64,000 nt of DNA, taken from assembly GCA_010909165.1 (NCBI GenBank), contig VJWM01000220.1, forward strand, positions 62,001-126,000. The letters run 5' to 3'. A model generated the notes under the pieces. That model saw nothing but the letters and a program-made list of their open reading frames with translations. It searched no databases and was not told the origin of the DNA. The position numbers and the translations under genes are program-made. Position 1 is the first letter of the stretch. The number at the start of each line of letters is the position of its first letter. Below are positions 1 through 9,899 of this stretch, one piece after another. Origin of the DNA: Anthoceros angustus (taxonomy: Eukaryota > Streptophyta > Anthocerotopsida > Anthocerotales > Anthocerotaceae).

Positions 1-211
1 CTCTCTAACAAAAACCGGTATGCACCCAGACTAGCTGGAGAGGAGGAGCATGCCTATACAAGACGAGGTGAAAAATCTCTTGTCCCTCGTTGCTTAGCTC
101 TCCTTCGCTTAGTCTTGGCCAGCTTACTTCTTAGTGTTGTCCTTACCTCTTCCCTTGCTGGTTTCGTCTAAGTTTTTCTGTGATGATGGCAGAGTTCAGC
201 AGACAAAGCGG

Positions 212-234
212 GTCCCAGGTTAGAAAATTGGGAC
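212..234 (-). other. Conserved stem-loop after RING stop, locus 1 (A)
   Basis: GTCCCA (212-217) pairs with TGGGAC (229-234) around an 11-nt loop. It lies about 17 nt downstream of the locus 1 stop codon on the minus strand. Equivalent stems follow the RING stop in loci 2, 3 and 5. Copies in the other units are at 28676-28698 and 55810-55832. Confidence 0.55.
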
Positions 235-250
235 AGCAGCAGTACCACTA

Positions 251-800
251 CTATGCCACATACAAGGCCATTGATCCGGTGATGGGGTCTGTGCAAGTAG
301 GGCAAGTAGGGTCTGGTCCCTGTGCCGCTGCATGCACGAGTAATGAAAGCAAGGTAAGACCACGGTGTTCCTGGCCTCCACAAAGCAGATCTTACACATA
401 TTTTTCTCCTGCTCCGCCTCCAGGTCGGACGCAATTTGCTAACGCTCATTCCTAAGGTCAAGTGCAGCCGTTCGTTCAGAGGCTATATTCTCTCGCCTCC
501 ATGCTTTGCAGCTCGGAAACAACTGTTGCATGCCTTGCCTCCTCTCTGCTGCGCGGCCCTCTCCCTTCCTCATTCTCCTTTTCCACTATCTGCGCCATGG
601 CCATGGTGGAGGAGCCAGCTCATCAAGCTCCTCCAACTTCATCCCTGTACCTCGCCGCTCGCTTGCCAGGCTTCTGGTTTTCCGCCCTGCATGCAGAGCC
701 TCGTGCAGAGAGACATCCTCCTGCACTCCGTGGCCCCTCCCTTGGGAATTCGCCCGTTAGTGGCATTGTCAATTTCACTGTCCCTCCTCCACATCCGATT
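251..800 (-). pseudogene. Coiled-coil/RING protein, locus 1 (unit A), decayed
   Basis: Read on the minus strand, this is the C-terminal half of a coiled-coil/RING protein. From about 640 down there is a charged helical stretch with HATVVSEL and IASERTAAL. It leads into MCKICFVEARNTVVLPC, the first half of a C3HC4 RING, and after a frameshift into CPTCTDPITGSMALYVA and a stop at 251-253. About four residues around the central CxxC are missing, and the second half is in another frame, so the RING is broken. The N-terminal part to the right (650-1000) is hard to follow. RINGs of this type act as E3 ubiquitin ligases; that role is family knowledge and this copy is probably not functional. The copies in units B and C have the same break. 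Confidence 0.7.
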
Positions 801-937
801 TTCAAGAAGGGAGGGCTTTGCACAAGGAAGGTAGAAGGTAGGACGGTATCTCTAAACCTGCAGACCTTTGAGAAGGAAGGTAGGAAGGTAGCTCTAAACC
901 TCCTGCAGGCCTGTGAGAAGGAAGGTTTGTCCCTAAT

Positions 938-1031
938 CACATGTGATAAGGGGATGTGTCACATCTTGCCCTTATCACATGTGCGGGTGTCTGCAACGCA
1001 TGTGCTTGCCCATGTGATTACAGACACCCGC
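938..1031. repeat. Paired hairpins beside a deletion breakpoint (A)
   Basis: Two adjacent perfect inverted repeats are visible. The first has 15-bp arms at 938-952 and 969-983. The second has 11-bp arms (GCGGGTGTCTG) at 983-993 and 1021-1031. Copies are at 29410-29504 and 56542-56635. About 17 bp further right, units A and B lack roughly 840 bp that unit C retains. Confidence 0.8.
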
Positions 1032-1045
1032 CGCCTATTCATACA

Positions 1046-1205
1046 TATACACTGTTGCGGGAAAGGGAGAAAAGCATGCTACTGTTGGCAGCATCACAGA
1101 AAAATTCGACAAGACCAGCAAGCAAGGGAAGAGGCAAGCTGGACAAGACCTAAGCAAGGGAGAGCTGAGCAAAGAGGGAAAAAGGTGTTTCATTGTCCTG
1201 TATAG
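1046..1205 (+). pseudogene. Locus 1' 3' remnant (unit A)
   Basis: This plus-strand tail of a coiled-coil family gene matches C 57485-57645, including the stretch that reads EKHATVGSITEKFDK in unit C. Its upstream 5' half is deleted in unit A. It also forms an inverted copy of 1-180, so the ends of loci 1 and 1' are palindromic. No RING is present. Confidence 0.6.
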
Positions 1206-1299
1206 GCCTGCTCCTCCTCTCCAGCTGGTCTAGGGTACATGCTGGTTTTTATGAGAGGAGGCTGGCTACCTTGCTTCACGGGTACCTACCCATGACGAA

Positions 1300-1810
1300 A
1301 GGTAGCCAGGTTTGCTGACATTGTCCTGTTATCCACAAAGTTAGGTGATGCTTGCAGAGGCTGATGACATTGGTCTGTTGTCGACAAGATACAGTCTTTG
1401 CATACATGTCTCCCGGCTTTGACAGCTGTTTTCAGGAGCTTGCAATGTGCAAAGCCAGTAGCCAAGTTGATACTCTTGTGCTTGCAGACTGGCCAGCCAG
1501 CTGCTATTGCAACGCATCTAGCTAATGTCAGTTGTTGCTTTGTCCAATGGGTGGCCGTCCGAGCCCTTCAGCCTGTTCGTTTACTTGACAAGTCTGAGTT
1601 CTCTTCACACAGCGGTGAACTGAGGAGAGAGACTTTTGGATTGGTTTTGAGTCCGAGTGCGCAGTCTGCAGGCTTGTGCCATGCCAGCCCTTTGTTGGTT
1701 TGCGCGGGCGCGGCTGGTGCCCTGCTCACCATACCTTTGATAAAATGGTACACTCACATACCTCGGATATGGCACTCGCGTTCGTTTGGCCTTCCTGCGT
1801 AAGGGTAGGT
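1300..1810. other. Gene-flank repeat, no coding call (A)
   Basis: This non-coding stretch follows locus 1' and has matches elsewhere. Its 'ctttgcatacatgtctcc' block recurs near 16744 and 47692 after locus 6. The part at 1300-1530 is an inverted copy of 28250-28470. Open frames here have no recognisable domain. It behaves as the 3' flank that travels with the coiled-coil genes. Confidence 0.5.
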
Positions 1811-1839
1811 TCGGTGGTTAAACCGCTTGCCCCAGGCAT

Positions 1840-2206
1840 GTTGTGTTGATGGGCAGCTGGTTTCTTTGGATATTCAGATGGGCCATGGTGCGTCGCCTTC
1901 CAATTCGAGCTCTCCGGACAAGCCAGAGCTTGGCGCGTGTGCAGGATCGTGAATGGGCGTCATGGCTCTATGGAGAATGTGGAGCTTGAGGGATGCTCGC
2001 AGGGGTTTGATGGTGTTGCCAGGAGAGGTTGTTTCATCGATGACAGTGATGTAGTCGTTACTGTGCGTTTGTCTAGGGCGGCCGATTCATGTCAGGTACC
2101 GGTGAGATCTCAATGCTGTCTGTACAAGATAATCATGTCACAGTGGGGTTGTCCACGCAGTTACTCGTACGGAGTAGGCCTGCAATATTGGACTGCTGAA
2201 TGGTGA
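1840..2206 (+). pseudogene. PPR-like gene fragment (A), inverted copy at 7976-8372
   Basis: A plus-strand reading contains WLYGECGSLRDARRGFDG, which resembles the helix pair of a plant PPR motif (WLxxKCGSLxDARxVFDx). PPR proteins bind organellar RNA; this is only a scrap without a start or a repeat series. A closely similar copy lies inverted at 7976-8372, and the same pair occurs in unit B (30316-30681 and 36490-36886). The sequence between (2300-7700) is thus flanked by inverted repeats. Confidence 0.5.
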
Positions 2207-2531
2207 GGATATTTCTTTCCTGTGCAGCGTTTTGCCCTGGTGTGTTGTGAACAGAGTTAGTGATGGGTTTACTGCTTCATTTCTTTCGGGAATCATTCGA
2301 TTTTCGAGGAGGAGGTAAGTTGCTGGCAGCACCACGTTCTAATGTGATTGGTAACTATCTGGTCGACACGTATGTCCCCGAAATTCACAAATAGAGTCTC
2401 TAATGTGGCCTTCAGCCTGAATTGTTTCCCTGGCTCTTGCTTACATGTATGCGATTGTGGCAGCATGGTGGACGCACACCATGTATTTGAAAACTGACCT
2501 CAGCGTGAGAAACAATCCGTATATCGTACGG

Positions 2532-2759
2532 CTAGTATGTCCCAGAATATGACGGGCTTTCAAAAGCATCGTCATATCGAGCGAAACACCCTGATACATA
2601 TCTCATCCTATCGTACCGCACTATTTGCACAAGTCCATTCTTAGAACACTGAGGAAAGTATGCAGGTGGTTCATTCACTCTTGAGCCTGCAAGAGTATGT
2701 GGGTCATTTATCAAATACATGCTGCTCGCGTCCACCCTGCTGCCACATTCAGCATGCAT
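2532..2759 (-). pseudogene. PPR-like fragment (A)
   Basis: The minus strand reads MHAECGSRVDASSMYL, similar to the PPR signature DMYAKCGSxxDAxxVF. Nothing else in this short frame is recognisable. Part of it (2700-2890) has an inverted relative at 7200-7370. Unit B holds the same fragment at 31015-31242. Confidence 0.4.
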
Positions 2760-2899
2760 GTAAGCATCAGGCGTGGCAGAGAGTTCAGGGTTAAGGCCAC
2801 CTTTGAGAATTTCTTCAGGGTAAAGACCACAATGGAGAATTTACCAAGACCCTTCTGCATGATACCGATGCCAGCTGATTACTTGCTGGACAAAAGACT

Positions 2900-3124
2900 T
2901 CATGGATAGAAACTGCTAAGAGCGCCTCCAGTGCGGTGAGACAGGGTGTTCACCTCATGCGCATTTAACCAGCTTCCACATTTAGTATACATGTCAATAC
3001 CAACAAACAAGCAACAAAAAGTGTTACCAACAGACACATTTGAATCGAAGTACTGACAAGCAGCTTCGACGTTGACCCTCTTTCCCTTTTCCAGACAGGT
3101 TACTTTGATGTCCTGCCCATCCAC
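2900..3124 (-). pseudogene. PPR-like fragment, DMYTKCGS type (A)
   Basis: The minus strand reads GKRVNVEAACQYFDSNVSVGNT and then, after a short insert, DMYTKCGSWLNAHEV. This is a clear PLS-type PPR motif of plant organellar RNA-processing proteins (GKxVHxE...FDSNVSVGNxLVDMYxKCGS). It has no start or neighbouring repeats. A direct-oriented relative lies at 7500-7740, and the unit B copies are near 31376-31600 and 35884-36240. Confidence 0.6.
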
Positions 3125-3601
3125 GACCTCAGATTACTCCTGATAGGCAGGATGTTCGCAGGGCTAAATGTTGGCAGCTTAATGCATAAATGCCATCATC
3201 TGACACGTATCTTGTCGACGACCGCCTCTTCCATTGAGTGGTGGGCAACAGACCCTAAAGCTTCGATGCTGGAATGGGAGTACAAGAGGTGAAGCATGGT
3301 GAGTACAAGCAATCACAAAACCTACCTTTCTCGAATCTCAGCAAGAACTGACATCATCAGCAGGCACAAGAGTGGCAACTTTACTGGCTTTGCACATTCT
3401 AGTCAAGCTCGTAGCTAGAATTATTGGAATGTAAGCAAACTCATTGCCTTTGTTCATAGCTCCCTTATCAATCAGCTCCTAGTATAGCTAGAGAAGCAGC
3501 AAGCCTATACAGGACAAGAATTCTTCTCCTCGCTGCTTAGCTCTTAACTTTATTTTGCAGATTTGTCGCTGGCAGAGTTTTCGCAAGTTGCAACACAGCC
3601 A

Positions 3602-3631
3602 GTCCCAGACTCAGACTGGGAGAATTGGGAC
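3602..3631 (-). other. Conserved stem-loop after RING stop, locus 2 (A)
   Basis: GTCCCA (3602-3607) pairs with TGGGAC (3626-3631). An internal CCCAG/CTGGG pair can nest inside. It lies about 48 nt past the locus 2 stop on the minus strand. The unit B copy is at 32095-32124. Confidence 0.55.
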
Positions 3632-3678
3632 AGCACAAGTTGCCCTAACACATAGATTAGGATCCGGTGGCACTACTA

Positions 3679-4817
3679 CTATGACACGAACACTGCCATT
3701 GATCCGGTGATGGGGACTCTGCAAGTAGGGCAAGGAATGGCCCGGTCCAGGGCCCGCTTCATACACGACTTGCACAACAGGAAATGAAAGCAAGGTAAGA
3801 CGACGCTGTGCCTGGGCTCCACATAGCAGACCTTGCACATACTCTTCTCCCGCTCTGCCTCCAGATCCTGACGCAGCGTCCCTCTCGGACTCAAGTTCCA
3901 CAATCTGATTCCGATGCGTATTCCTACGGGTCAGCGCATCCCTTCGCGCAAAGGCTATACCCTTTCGCAGCTCGGCGTTCTCGTCCTCCAGCCTCCGCCG
4001 CTCAGCAGCGACATGTACAGCGGCATCCCTTGCCTCCCTCTTCTTCCTCACCTTCTCCTTCTCCTCCTCCAAAATCTGTGGCAAGCTCATGCCGGCGGAC
4101 GCGCGTACAGCAAACCTCCATCTTCAGCGACATCCCTTTACCCAGTCACTGCATTGCCTGTCCTCGAGCGCTTCCCCGCCACATGCGACGCCGCCTGCAT
4201 ACAGGCACCCCCGGCCCATCGTCTAGATTCCCCAATTCTGCACAAGACAAGCACATGTTAATGGCAATTGTCTCTCCTCCGAAGTCGGAGTCGGTTTTGC
4301 ATAAGGATCTCTAAACCTGGAGCCTCAGTCTCTGCTCCTGACTGCTCCGCCTCTGCGCTCGTTTTGGATCACGTCGATCTTGCTGATGGCCTGCTTCTTC
4401 CTCCATGCGGCATTCTTGAGCACGGCTACCGAATCGTTTCTGGTTTGCCTGACCAATGCCGACAACTTCAATATCGCGGACGCACACAAAAGCCTTCCTG
4501 CTCCTGGAGCCTCTCCTCCAGCTCCTTGTCGGACACCGCCTCAGGTCCGCAGCCAGCATAGCCTCCTCCTTAGCCTGCGTGTTCTCCTCCGGATCCTCAG
4601 CCAACCTAGCCACCTCCTCAGCCTGTCTAGCCTCCTCATCAGCCAGCCAAGCCTGGTACTCAGCGCGCCTACCCTCCTCCTCAGCCAGCCTAGCCGCCCT
4701 CGGAGCCTTCTCAACTACCTTGGGTAGCCTAGCCTGCAGCTTGTTCATAGCTAGCTCGGCCTCTGCGCATGCCTCAGCCGCCATAGCTGGCCTGGACACT
4801 TCCACACGTCCCGCCAT
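3679..4817 (-). CDS. Coiled-coil/RING protein, locus 2 (unit A), frameshifted
   Basis: The gene starts at 4817 with MAGRVEVSRPAMAAEA and continues into an alanine/glutamate-rich coiled coil (about residues 20-95). It passes the family motif LxERLQEQE, then an NERRERERSRE stretch, then MSLPQILEEEKEKVRKK and further heptads. It ends in a complete C3HC4 RING (MCKVCYVEPRHSVVLPC, HFLLCKSC, CPTCRVPITG) and a stop at 3679. Frames shift at least twice; one extra base near 3880 separates coiled coil from RING, whereas unit B reads through that point but breaks elsewhere. It is probably a RING-type E3 ubiquitin ligase by family. It is divergently paired with locus 3 across a 317-bp promoter region. It could be functional if the shifts are assembly errors. 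Confidence 0.65.
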
Positions 4818-5134
4818 TCTTCGCTACCAGCTTGCAGACCCAAGTGCGTTCACGCTCCCCTTTGCAGAGGTGGAAGAGAACTTGGTTGGATGAGAATGAC
4901 TTTGAGACACACATGGGAGCGTATTTATAATAAGAGCAAGCGTTGCTATACCCTAAAGCAAGGGCAGGGTACCGAGGCATCGTCCCACGCTGGCGGCTGG
5001 CCTTGATGATCGAATATCGAATATAAAATATCCAACTGAACGGAGTATGCCATACAAACCAGCTCACGGCATGGCTTGGTTTATACTAGCGTGAAAGGTG
5101 AGGATACTGGGCTTTGCATCGTGGCTGCCAAGGA
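4818..5134. promoter_or_regulatory. Divergent promoter between loci 2 and 3 (A)
   Basis: This 317-bp gap separates two ATGs that point away from each other. On the minus strand TATAAATA lies at 4922-4929, 105 bp from the locus 2 ATG. On the plus strand TATAAAATA lies at 5022-5030, also 105 bp from the locus 3 ATG. The sequence before each ATG keeps a family leader ending in GAATGGCGG. The symmetry supports real, co-expressed genes. The unit B copy is at 33337-33656. Confidence 0.65.
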
Positions 5135-6042
5135 ATGGCGGGTGAGAAGGAGGGTAACCTGGCTGACGATCTGATGCTGCTGAGCGACGACGAGCTGGAG
5201 GAGGAGTTCGAGGAGCAATAAAAGTTGTGCGGCACTGGAGACGAATTCTCAACAGGCCACGCACAGGCTGCAACTGATCCGCAACGAACGGACAAAGCGT
5301 GACAACAGGCGGAGGAACCTGGCTGCGTCCCTTGAGCTCTTGTCCTACGAGGAGCTGCTGGAAAGCCTGGAGGAGGAAAAAGAAGTTCTGCTTGACGCGA
5401 AGACAGAACTTCTGCTTTGCGTGGAGGAAGAAGTGACAAGCTGTGTCAGAAACGAACCCAAAGCGGGTGCAAACAAACACAAAGCGTTGTACACACTGAC
5501 CAAGAACCAACAGCAGACCAATCTCCGACTCATCCGCACCGAGCGCAGGGAGCATGAGCTTATTAGAGAGCGTGAGGATTGAGCGTCCAGAAGGCTCTGG
5601 AACGCGGGCGGGACCCACGGAAGTGGAGGAGGAAAGAGAGCAGCCCAAGCGGCGGAGGATGACGGAGGACATGGAGGCAACGGATCCGGATGCGGGTTTC
5701 GCTGCCGAGCTGCAGAGATTGGAGGAGGAGAAGGAGGCCTGGGATGCGGTGAGGGCGACAAGGGATTTGGCTGTCTGTACCAAACTGTGGAGGCTGCTGG
5801 AGGAGAACTCTTGGTTGCGGGCAGCTGTCGCCTTCCTTGAGTCGGACAGGAACGAGATGCGTGAGTACCTGGAGGAAGAGCAGGAGAAGATTATGTGCAC
5901 GATCTGCTGGGAGCAGGCCAGGGACACCGTCATCGTACCTTGCCGTCATTTCCTGTATTGCAACTCCTGCACGCAGCAGATGGGTGATTGCCCTGTTTGC
6001 AGAGTCCCGATCACCGGAACAATGGTCTCGTCTGTGCGCTAA
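5135..6042 (+). CDS. Coiled-coil/RING protein, locus 3 (unit A), disrupted
   Basis: It starts MAGEKEGNLADDLMLLSDDELEEEF at 5135 and meets an in-frame TAA near 5220. Beyond it come the family motifs LIRNERTKRD, LLSYEELLESLEEEKEVLL and IRTERREHE. Then follow a PTEVEEEREQPKRRR segment (basic, possibly a nuclear signal) and a coiled coil (AAELQRLEEEKEAWDAV). It ends in a complete RING: MCTICWEQARDTVIVPC, HFLYCNSC, CPVCRVPITG. The 5554-6042 part reads without interruption and is the most natural frame for the middle of this protein. It is probably an E3 ligase by family. It shares a divergent promoter with locus 2. The unit B copy has one stop only. Confidence 0.65.
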
Positions 6043-6058
6043 TAGTGCTGCTGCTGCT

Positions 6059-6080
6059 GTTCCAATTTCCAATTTGGGCC
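6059..6080 (+). other. Post-stop stem-loop, locus 3 (A)
   Basis: GTTCCA (6059-6064) faces TGGGCC (6075-6080), a weaker version of the GTCCCA/TGGGAC stem seen after loci 1, 2 and 5. It keeps the same distance (17 nt) from the RING stop. The unit B copy is at 34585-34606. Confidence 0.4.
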
Positions 6081-6189
6081 AGGGAAAGAAGAGGCAAGCG
6101 ACAAGAGTGGACACGCGAGGGAGCATGCAACAAACGGGAGAAATTAAGAAAAGAAAATTTCACCTTTCCTCTATAGCTGCCTGTTGCTC

Positions 6190-6465
6190 CTTCCAGCTAG
6201 TCTTGGTACATACTGGTTTTTAGTACAGAGGAAAGCTGGTTGATCAAGGTAGCTATGAACAAAGGTAGACAGGTTTGCTGACATTGGCCTTCTGTCCAGA
6301 CGTGTCTGTGGACTTGAATACTTGTTTCTAGCTACGAGCTTGACTAGAATGTGCAAAGCCAGTAAAGTTGCCACTCTTGTGCCTGCTGATAATGTCAGTT
6401 CTTGCTGAGATTCGGGAAAGGTAGGTTTTGTGATTGCTGGCACTCACCATGCTTCACCTCTTGCC
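6190..6465. repeat. Inverted relative of 3290-3560
   Basis: The blocks 'gctacgagcttgactagaat' and 'gtgcaaagccagtaaagttg' are reverse complements of sequence at 3372-3420. Their order is preserved, so the 3' flanks of loci 2 and 3 are arms of one large imperfect palindrome centred on the shared promoter. No coding call is made. Confidence 0.7.
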
Positions 6466-6476
6466 GTACTCACTCT

Positions 6477-6514
6477 GTTGTGAATTCCACCAAGCTTGTG
6501 GTGGAATTCACAAC
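6477..6514. repeat. Perfect short palindrome, 16-bp arms (A)
   Basis: GTTGTGAATTCCACCA is followed by a 6-nt loop and its exact reverse complement. The unit B copy at 35005-35042 is identical. It lies where the large inverted arms of the unit are interrupted by 6520-7110. Confidence 0.85.
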
Positions 6515-6519
6515 AGTTC

Positions 6520-7110
6520 CACCACACGATATAATGGCGAAGTCGGGACCGTCCATGGCTTCTCAGCGAGAAGGAAATTGGTACCCATTTCGATAACATG
6601 ATCTTTCATGACATCAGGGTCCGGCTGCCTGTGAAAGGGAACAACATGCTCACGAAAGTCGGCGCGTGGGGAAGGAAGTGCAATGATTTTGCAGATATAA
6701 CCCATAGTGTTTTTCCAAAAGTAAAAGGCAGGGTATAACAAATTTTTCTCACCTTCGGCAGCAGCTGGAAGGTGAGCGCCCTTCTATGACCCAAGCGGGG
6801 CTAGTGGGGATCTGTGGACTCGGGCGATCTGCCGGCTCGAGTTGAACTTGTTGTGTCCGTGATGTGTCCGATCCAAGTCGGGAGTTGGGTGACAGACCTC
6901 TCCGAAGGGATGAGGTCTGGCGCTCGTTAGAGTGGGGGGACTGCGTGAGGCGGGCAACCGAGCAGCGACTACCCTCCTCTCTCGGCAGTGGAGGGATAAC
7001 ATAGCATGACGATATCCCGATCAACCTTCCGACTGACAACCCGTGGACCTCTCCCCCACCCACCGTCACTTTTATGGCAACCCCACCGTCACTTTTATGG
7101 CAACCGCGGT
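6520..7110. other. Unrecognised insert-like segment (A)
   Basis: This GC-richer block has no counterpart in the mirrored arm at 2900-3290 and no recognised protein. Unit A repeats a 24-bp piece here (about 7055-7101) that is single in unit B. It may be an old non-autonomous element. I saw no clear terminal repeats. Confidence 0.3.
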
Positions 7111-7499
7111 ACGGTTATCTATCTGGGTGAGATGCAAATGGCCTTTGTTTGCATGTTGGTAGCACCGTGGCATTTTCACGCGTTAGTTTCAGGAAGTAAT
7201 CAGCTGCCATCCGTATCATGCAGAAGGGGTTTGAGAAATTCTCCATTGTGGCCTTTACCTGAAGAAATTCTCAAGGTGGTGGCCTTAACCCTGAACTCTT
7301 TGCCAGGCCTGATGCTTACATGCATGCTGAATGTGGGAGCAGGGTGGCCCAGCATTTGATAAATTACACGGCTCACTCCTAAAAATCAGCATGTCTCGTA
7401 CAGACAACGGAGCGGGGATGCCCGTGTGTTGTTCTTTCCTCGCTTCGCACAGGTCCGTGAAATCGAACAGATCAAACGAGAATAAAACACACATACAAA

Positions 7500-7740
7500 A
7501 CAACATCGTGATTTAGCAGAAACTGCTAAGAGCGCTCCAGTGCGGTGAGACAGGGTGTTCGGCTAATGCGCATCAACCCAGCTTCCACATCTAGTATACA
7601 TGTCAATGCCAACAAACAAGCAACAACAAAAGTGTTACCAGCAGACACATTTGAATCGGAGCACGCACAAGCAGCTTCGACGTTGACCCTCCTTCCTTGC
7701 ACATATTACTTTGATGTCCTGCCCGTCCACGACCTCAGAT
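7500..7740 (-). pseudogene. PPR-like fragment, direct relative of 2900-3124 (A)
   Basis: The minus strand matches the PPR scrap at 2900-3124 in the same orientation, including the stretch coding DSNVSxGNT in unit B and the segment before it. It is decayed and frameshifted. Its unit B copy is 35884-36240, where GRRVNVEAACACSDSNVSAGNTF reads openly. Confidence 0.5.
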
Positions 7741-7975
7741 TACTCCTGATGGGCAGGATGTTGGCAGGGCTAAATGTTGCATACATGTGAGCAAGAGTCC
7801 AGGAAACAATTCAGGCTGAAGGCCACATTAGAGACTTTGTGAATTTCTCGGGACATACGTGTCGACCAGATAGTTACCAATAACATTAAAACGTGGTGCT
7901 GCCAGCAACTGGCACTTCCTCCCTCGAAAATCGAATGATTCCCGAAACAAATGAAGCAGTAAACCCATCACTAAC

Positions 7976-8372
7976 TCAGTTCACAACAGACCAGGGCAAA
8001 ACGCTGAACAGGAAAGAAATATCGTTACCATTCAGTAGTTGCAGGCCTGCTGCGTACAAGCAACTGCGTAGACAACCCCACTGTGACATGATTATCTTGT
8101 ACAGACAGCATTGAGATCTCACCGGTACCTGAAATGAATCGGCCGCCCTAGTAAATCGCACAGTAACGACTACATCACTGTCATCGATGAAACAACCTCT
8201 CCTGGCAACTCCATCAAACCCCTGCGAGCATCCCTCAAGCTCCCACATTCTCCATCGAGCCATGACGCCCATTCACGATCCTGCACACGCCAGGCTCTGG
8301 CTTGTCCGGAGAGCTCGATTGGAAGGTGACGCACCATGGCCCATCTGAATATCCAAAGAAACGAGCTGCCCA
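7976..8372 (-). pseudogene. PPR-like fragment, inverted copy of 1840-2206 (A)
   Basis: The minus-strand frame reads LEGCSQGFDGVARRGCFIDDSDVVVTV, matching the plus-strand frame at 1937-2206 almost residue for residue. The two copies differ by small substitutions, so they form a long-lived inverted repeat rather than a recent one. Confidence 0.55.
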
Positions 8373-8559
8373 TCAACACAACCTCCCTTGGGCAGGCTGT
8401 TTAACCACCGGACCTGCCCTTACGCTGGAAGGCAAACGAACGCGAGCGCGTCTCCGAGTCACATGAGCCACTCAGACCGTTAGATTCAGCAGAAAGGTGA
8501 CGACTACTGAATGGCAGGTACTAACACAAGCACACTTACACACCACACCTACACCTAGG

Positions 8560-8779
8560 TGGGCTTGGCATTATAGTACTCAGCCTTGAATTCTATTGGT
8601 CTGTTGATTTTTCATGTGCTTGAATCCATCACTTGGCTTTACCATCTCTTGGCTTTCTAGAAGATACATGAGTTTCTAGAAGGTATACATATTTGTAATT
8701 TTAGCGCACTCTTCATAACCTATTTTTAGGGCACTCTTCATAACCTATTTTGATATGTGGTACCAAATCATTTCTAACA
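8560..8779 (-). repeat. Copia-like LTR relic (A)
   Basis: On the minus strand a TGTTAGAAATGATTTGGTACC end (8779 leftward) is preceded by GAGTGGGAG (8780-8788), a polypurine tract typical of plant Copia 3' LTRs. The other end is uncertain. No pol remnant adjoins it; the coiled-coil locus 4 follows at once. The unit B copy ends at 37301. Confidence 0.4.
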
Positions 8780-8849
8780 CTCCCACTCAACATATCAAAA
8801 TTATTCCCTTAGGTCTAGTATCCTCGCTCCTTGCGCATCGAGCTTGGCC

Positions 8850-9284
8850 TCAGCCTAGTTCTTGGGCTAAAGCCTTCCAGCCATTTGTTGTCTCCAATGC
8901 CGAGAAGTTGTTCGCCTCAGCCTCTCCACCAACCTCGTTGGATGACTTCGATGGGGTGAAATCCCTCACTCGTTCGCTCTGAGGCTCCTTGTAAATTAGT
9001 TGAAGCTTGTTAGGTGTCCCTCCTTCTTCAATATGGTTCCTCCTCTCCTCTCTTGTGTAGCCAAGACCGCTAAATTGCTCTTGTTCGTGACCTCCTCTCG
9101 ACAAAATTTTTCCCGCTCCTCGACCCTCCCCTCCTCATACCTCCCGATGCTCCTTTAGCTCATCGTCACCCAGCCTTTAATCTCCACAATGTACTTATGT
9201 TTCCATACCCATAGAGTGTTCTCCTCCAACTCCTCGCCGGGGCCAGCTTCAAGTTCGCAGTGCAGTTCACCTCCCACCTACTAT
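8850..9284 (-). pseudogene. Coiled-coil family fragment, locus 4 (unit A)
   Basis: This minus-strand N-terminal half is related to locus 6. It includes the stretch coding TNKLQLIYKE and the alanine/leucine-rich segment that unit B retains intact. The expected start ATGGCGG is changed to ATAGTAG, so the normal start codon is gone. Unit A has lost many 2-6 bp pieces. A TATATAAG box (minus strand, 9419-9426) lies about 135 bp upstream, as in locus 6. There is no RING; the frame runs into the LTR relic. Confidence 0.6.
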
Positions 9285-9493
9285 TCCTTTGCAGTGACGA
9301 TCAGAGCCCAAAAGTATCACGCATTCTCTTTAAAAATGTGGCCTGCGATGGTTACATATTACAATCGCTATATATTATAGTCCGCTACTTATTGCGATCG
9401 CTTCACACGATTAAAAGCTTATATAGGTATATACATACATTAATTAAGTATCGTGGTTGACGAAACCAGGACATGAAATTACCAAGAACCGAA

Positions 9494-9790
9494 TCGACAT
9501 GCCTAGTAGCCAAGGATTCAAAGGACTTTTAAATAAAATAATAAGAATTAATTTTGAGGTTTTATTAATGGTCGGATGAGTTTAGAGAGTGATTTTTATA
9601 TGTTGTATGATGAGTTTAGAGAATAATCTAGACCATAAGGCATCATGCTTTAATTAATGGTCCGATGAGTTTAGAGAATGATCTAGATCATAAGGCATCC
9701 TCTTTGATCCAATGTCTCATGACTTTAGAGAGTGATCTAGATGATGAGGCCTCCTCTCTCATCTGTTGTCCCCGGTGTTTTAGATCATGA
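9494..9790. repeat. GATGAGTTTAGAGA dispersed repeat block (A)
   Basis: Diverged copies of about 50 bp containing GATGAGTTTAGAGAATGATC and ATAAGGCATC occur in series. The leading part (CATGCCTAGTAGCC onward) recurs at 14954. Related blocks lie at 15024-15445, 38136-38325, 45060-45490 and 46217-46325. The end of this block (GTTTTAGATCATGAGAAGTCC onward) is inverted relative to 14800-14945. Confidence 0.7.
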
Positions 9791-9899
9791 GAAGTCCTGT
9801 TAAGTGGAGAATAATTAATGGAAGGGCATGCGTCTTGGGGTATGGGCTTAGTCTCGTAGCATGCAAAGACTTGTTAGAACAGCTATGGTGTTTGATCTT

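Noticed and set aside
5064-5933. 289-aa minus-strand frame
   Set aside because: It is antisense to locus 3, whose plus-strand RING and coiled coil are convincing.
9569-9790. Possible CRISPR-like series of repeats
   Set aside because: Repeats are diverged, unevenly spaced and in a plant nuclear context; they are ordinary dispersed repeats.
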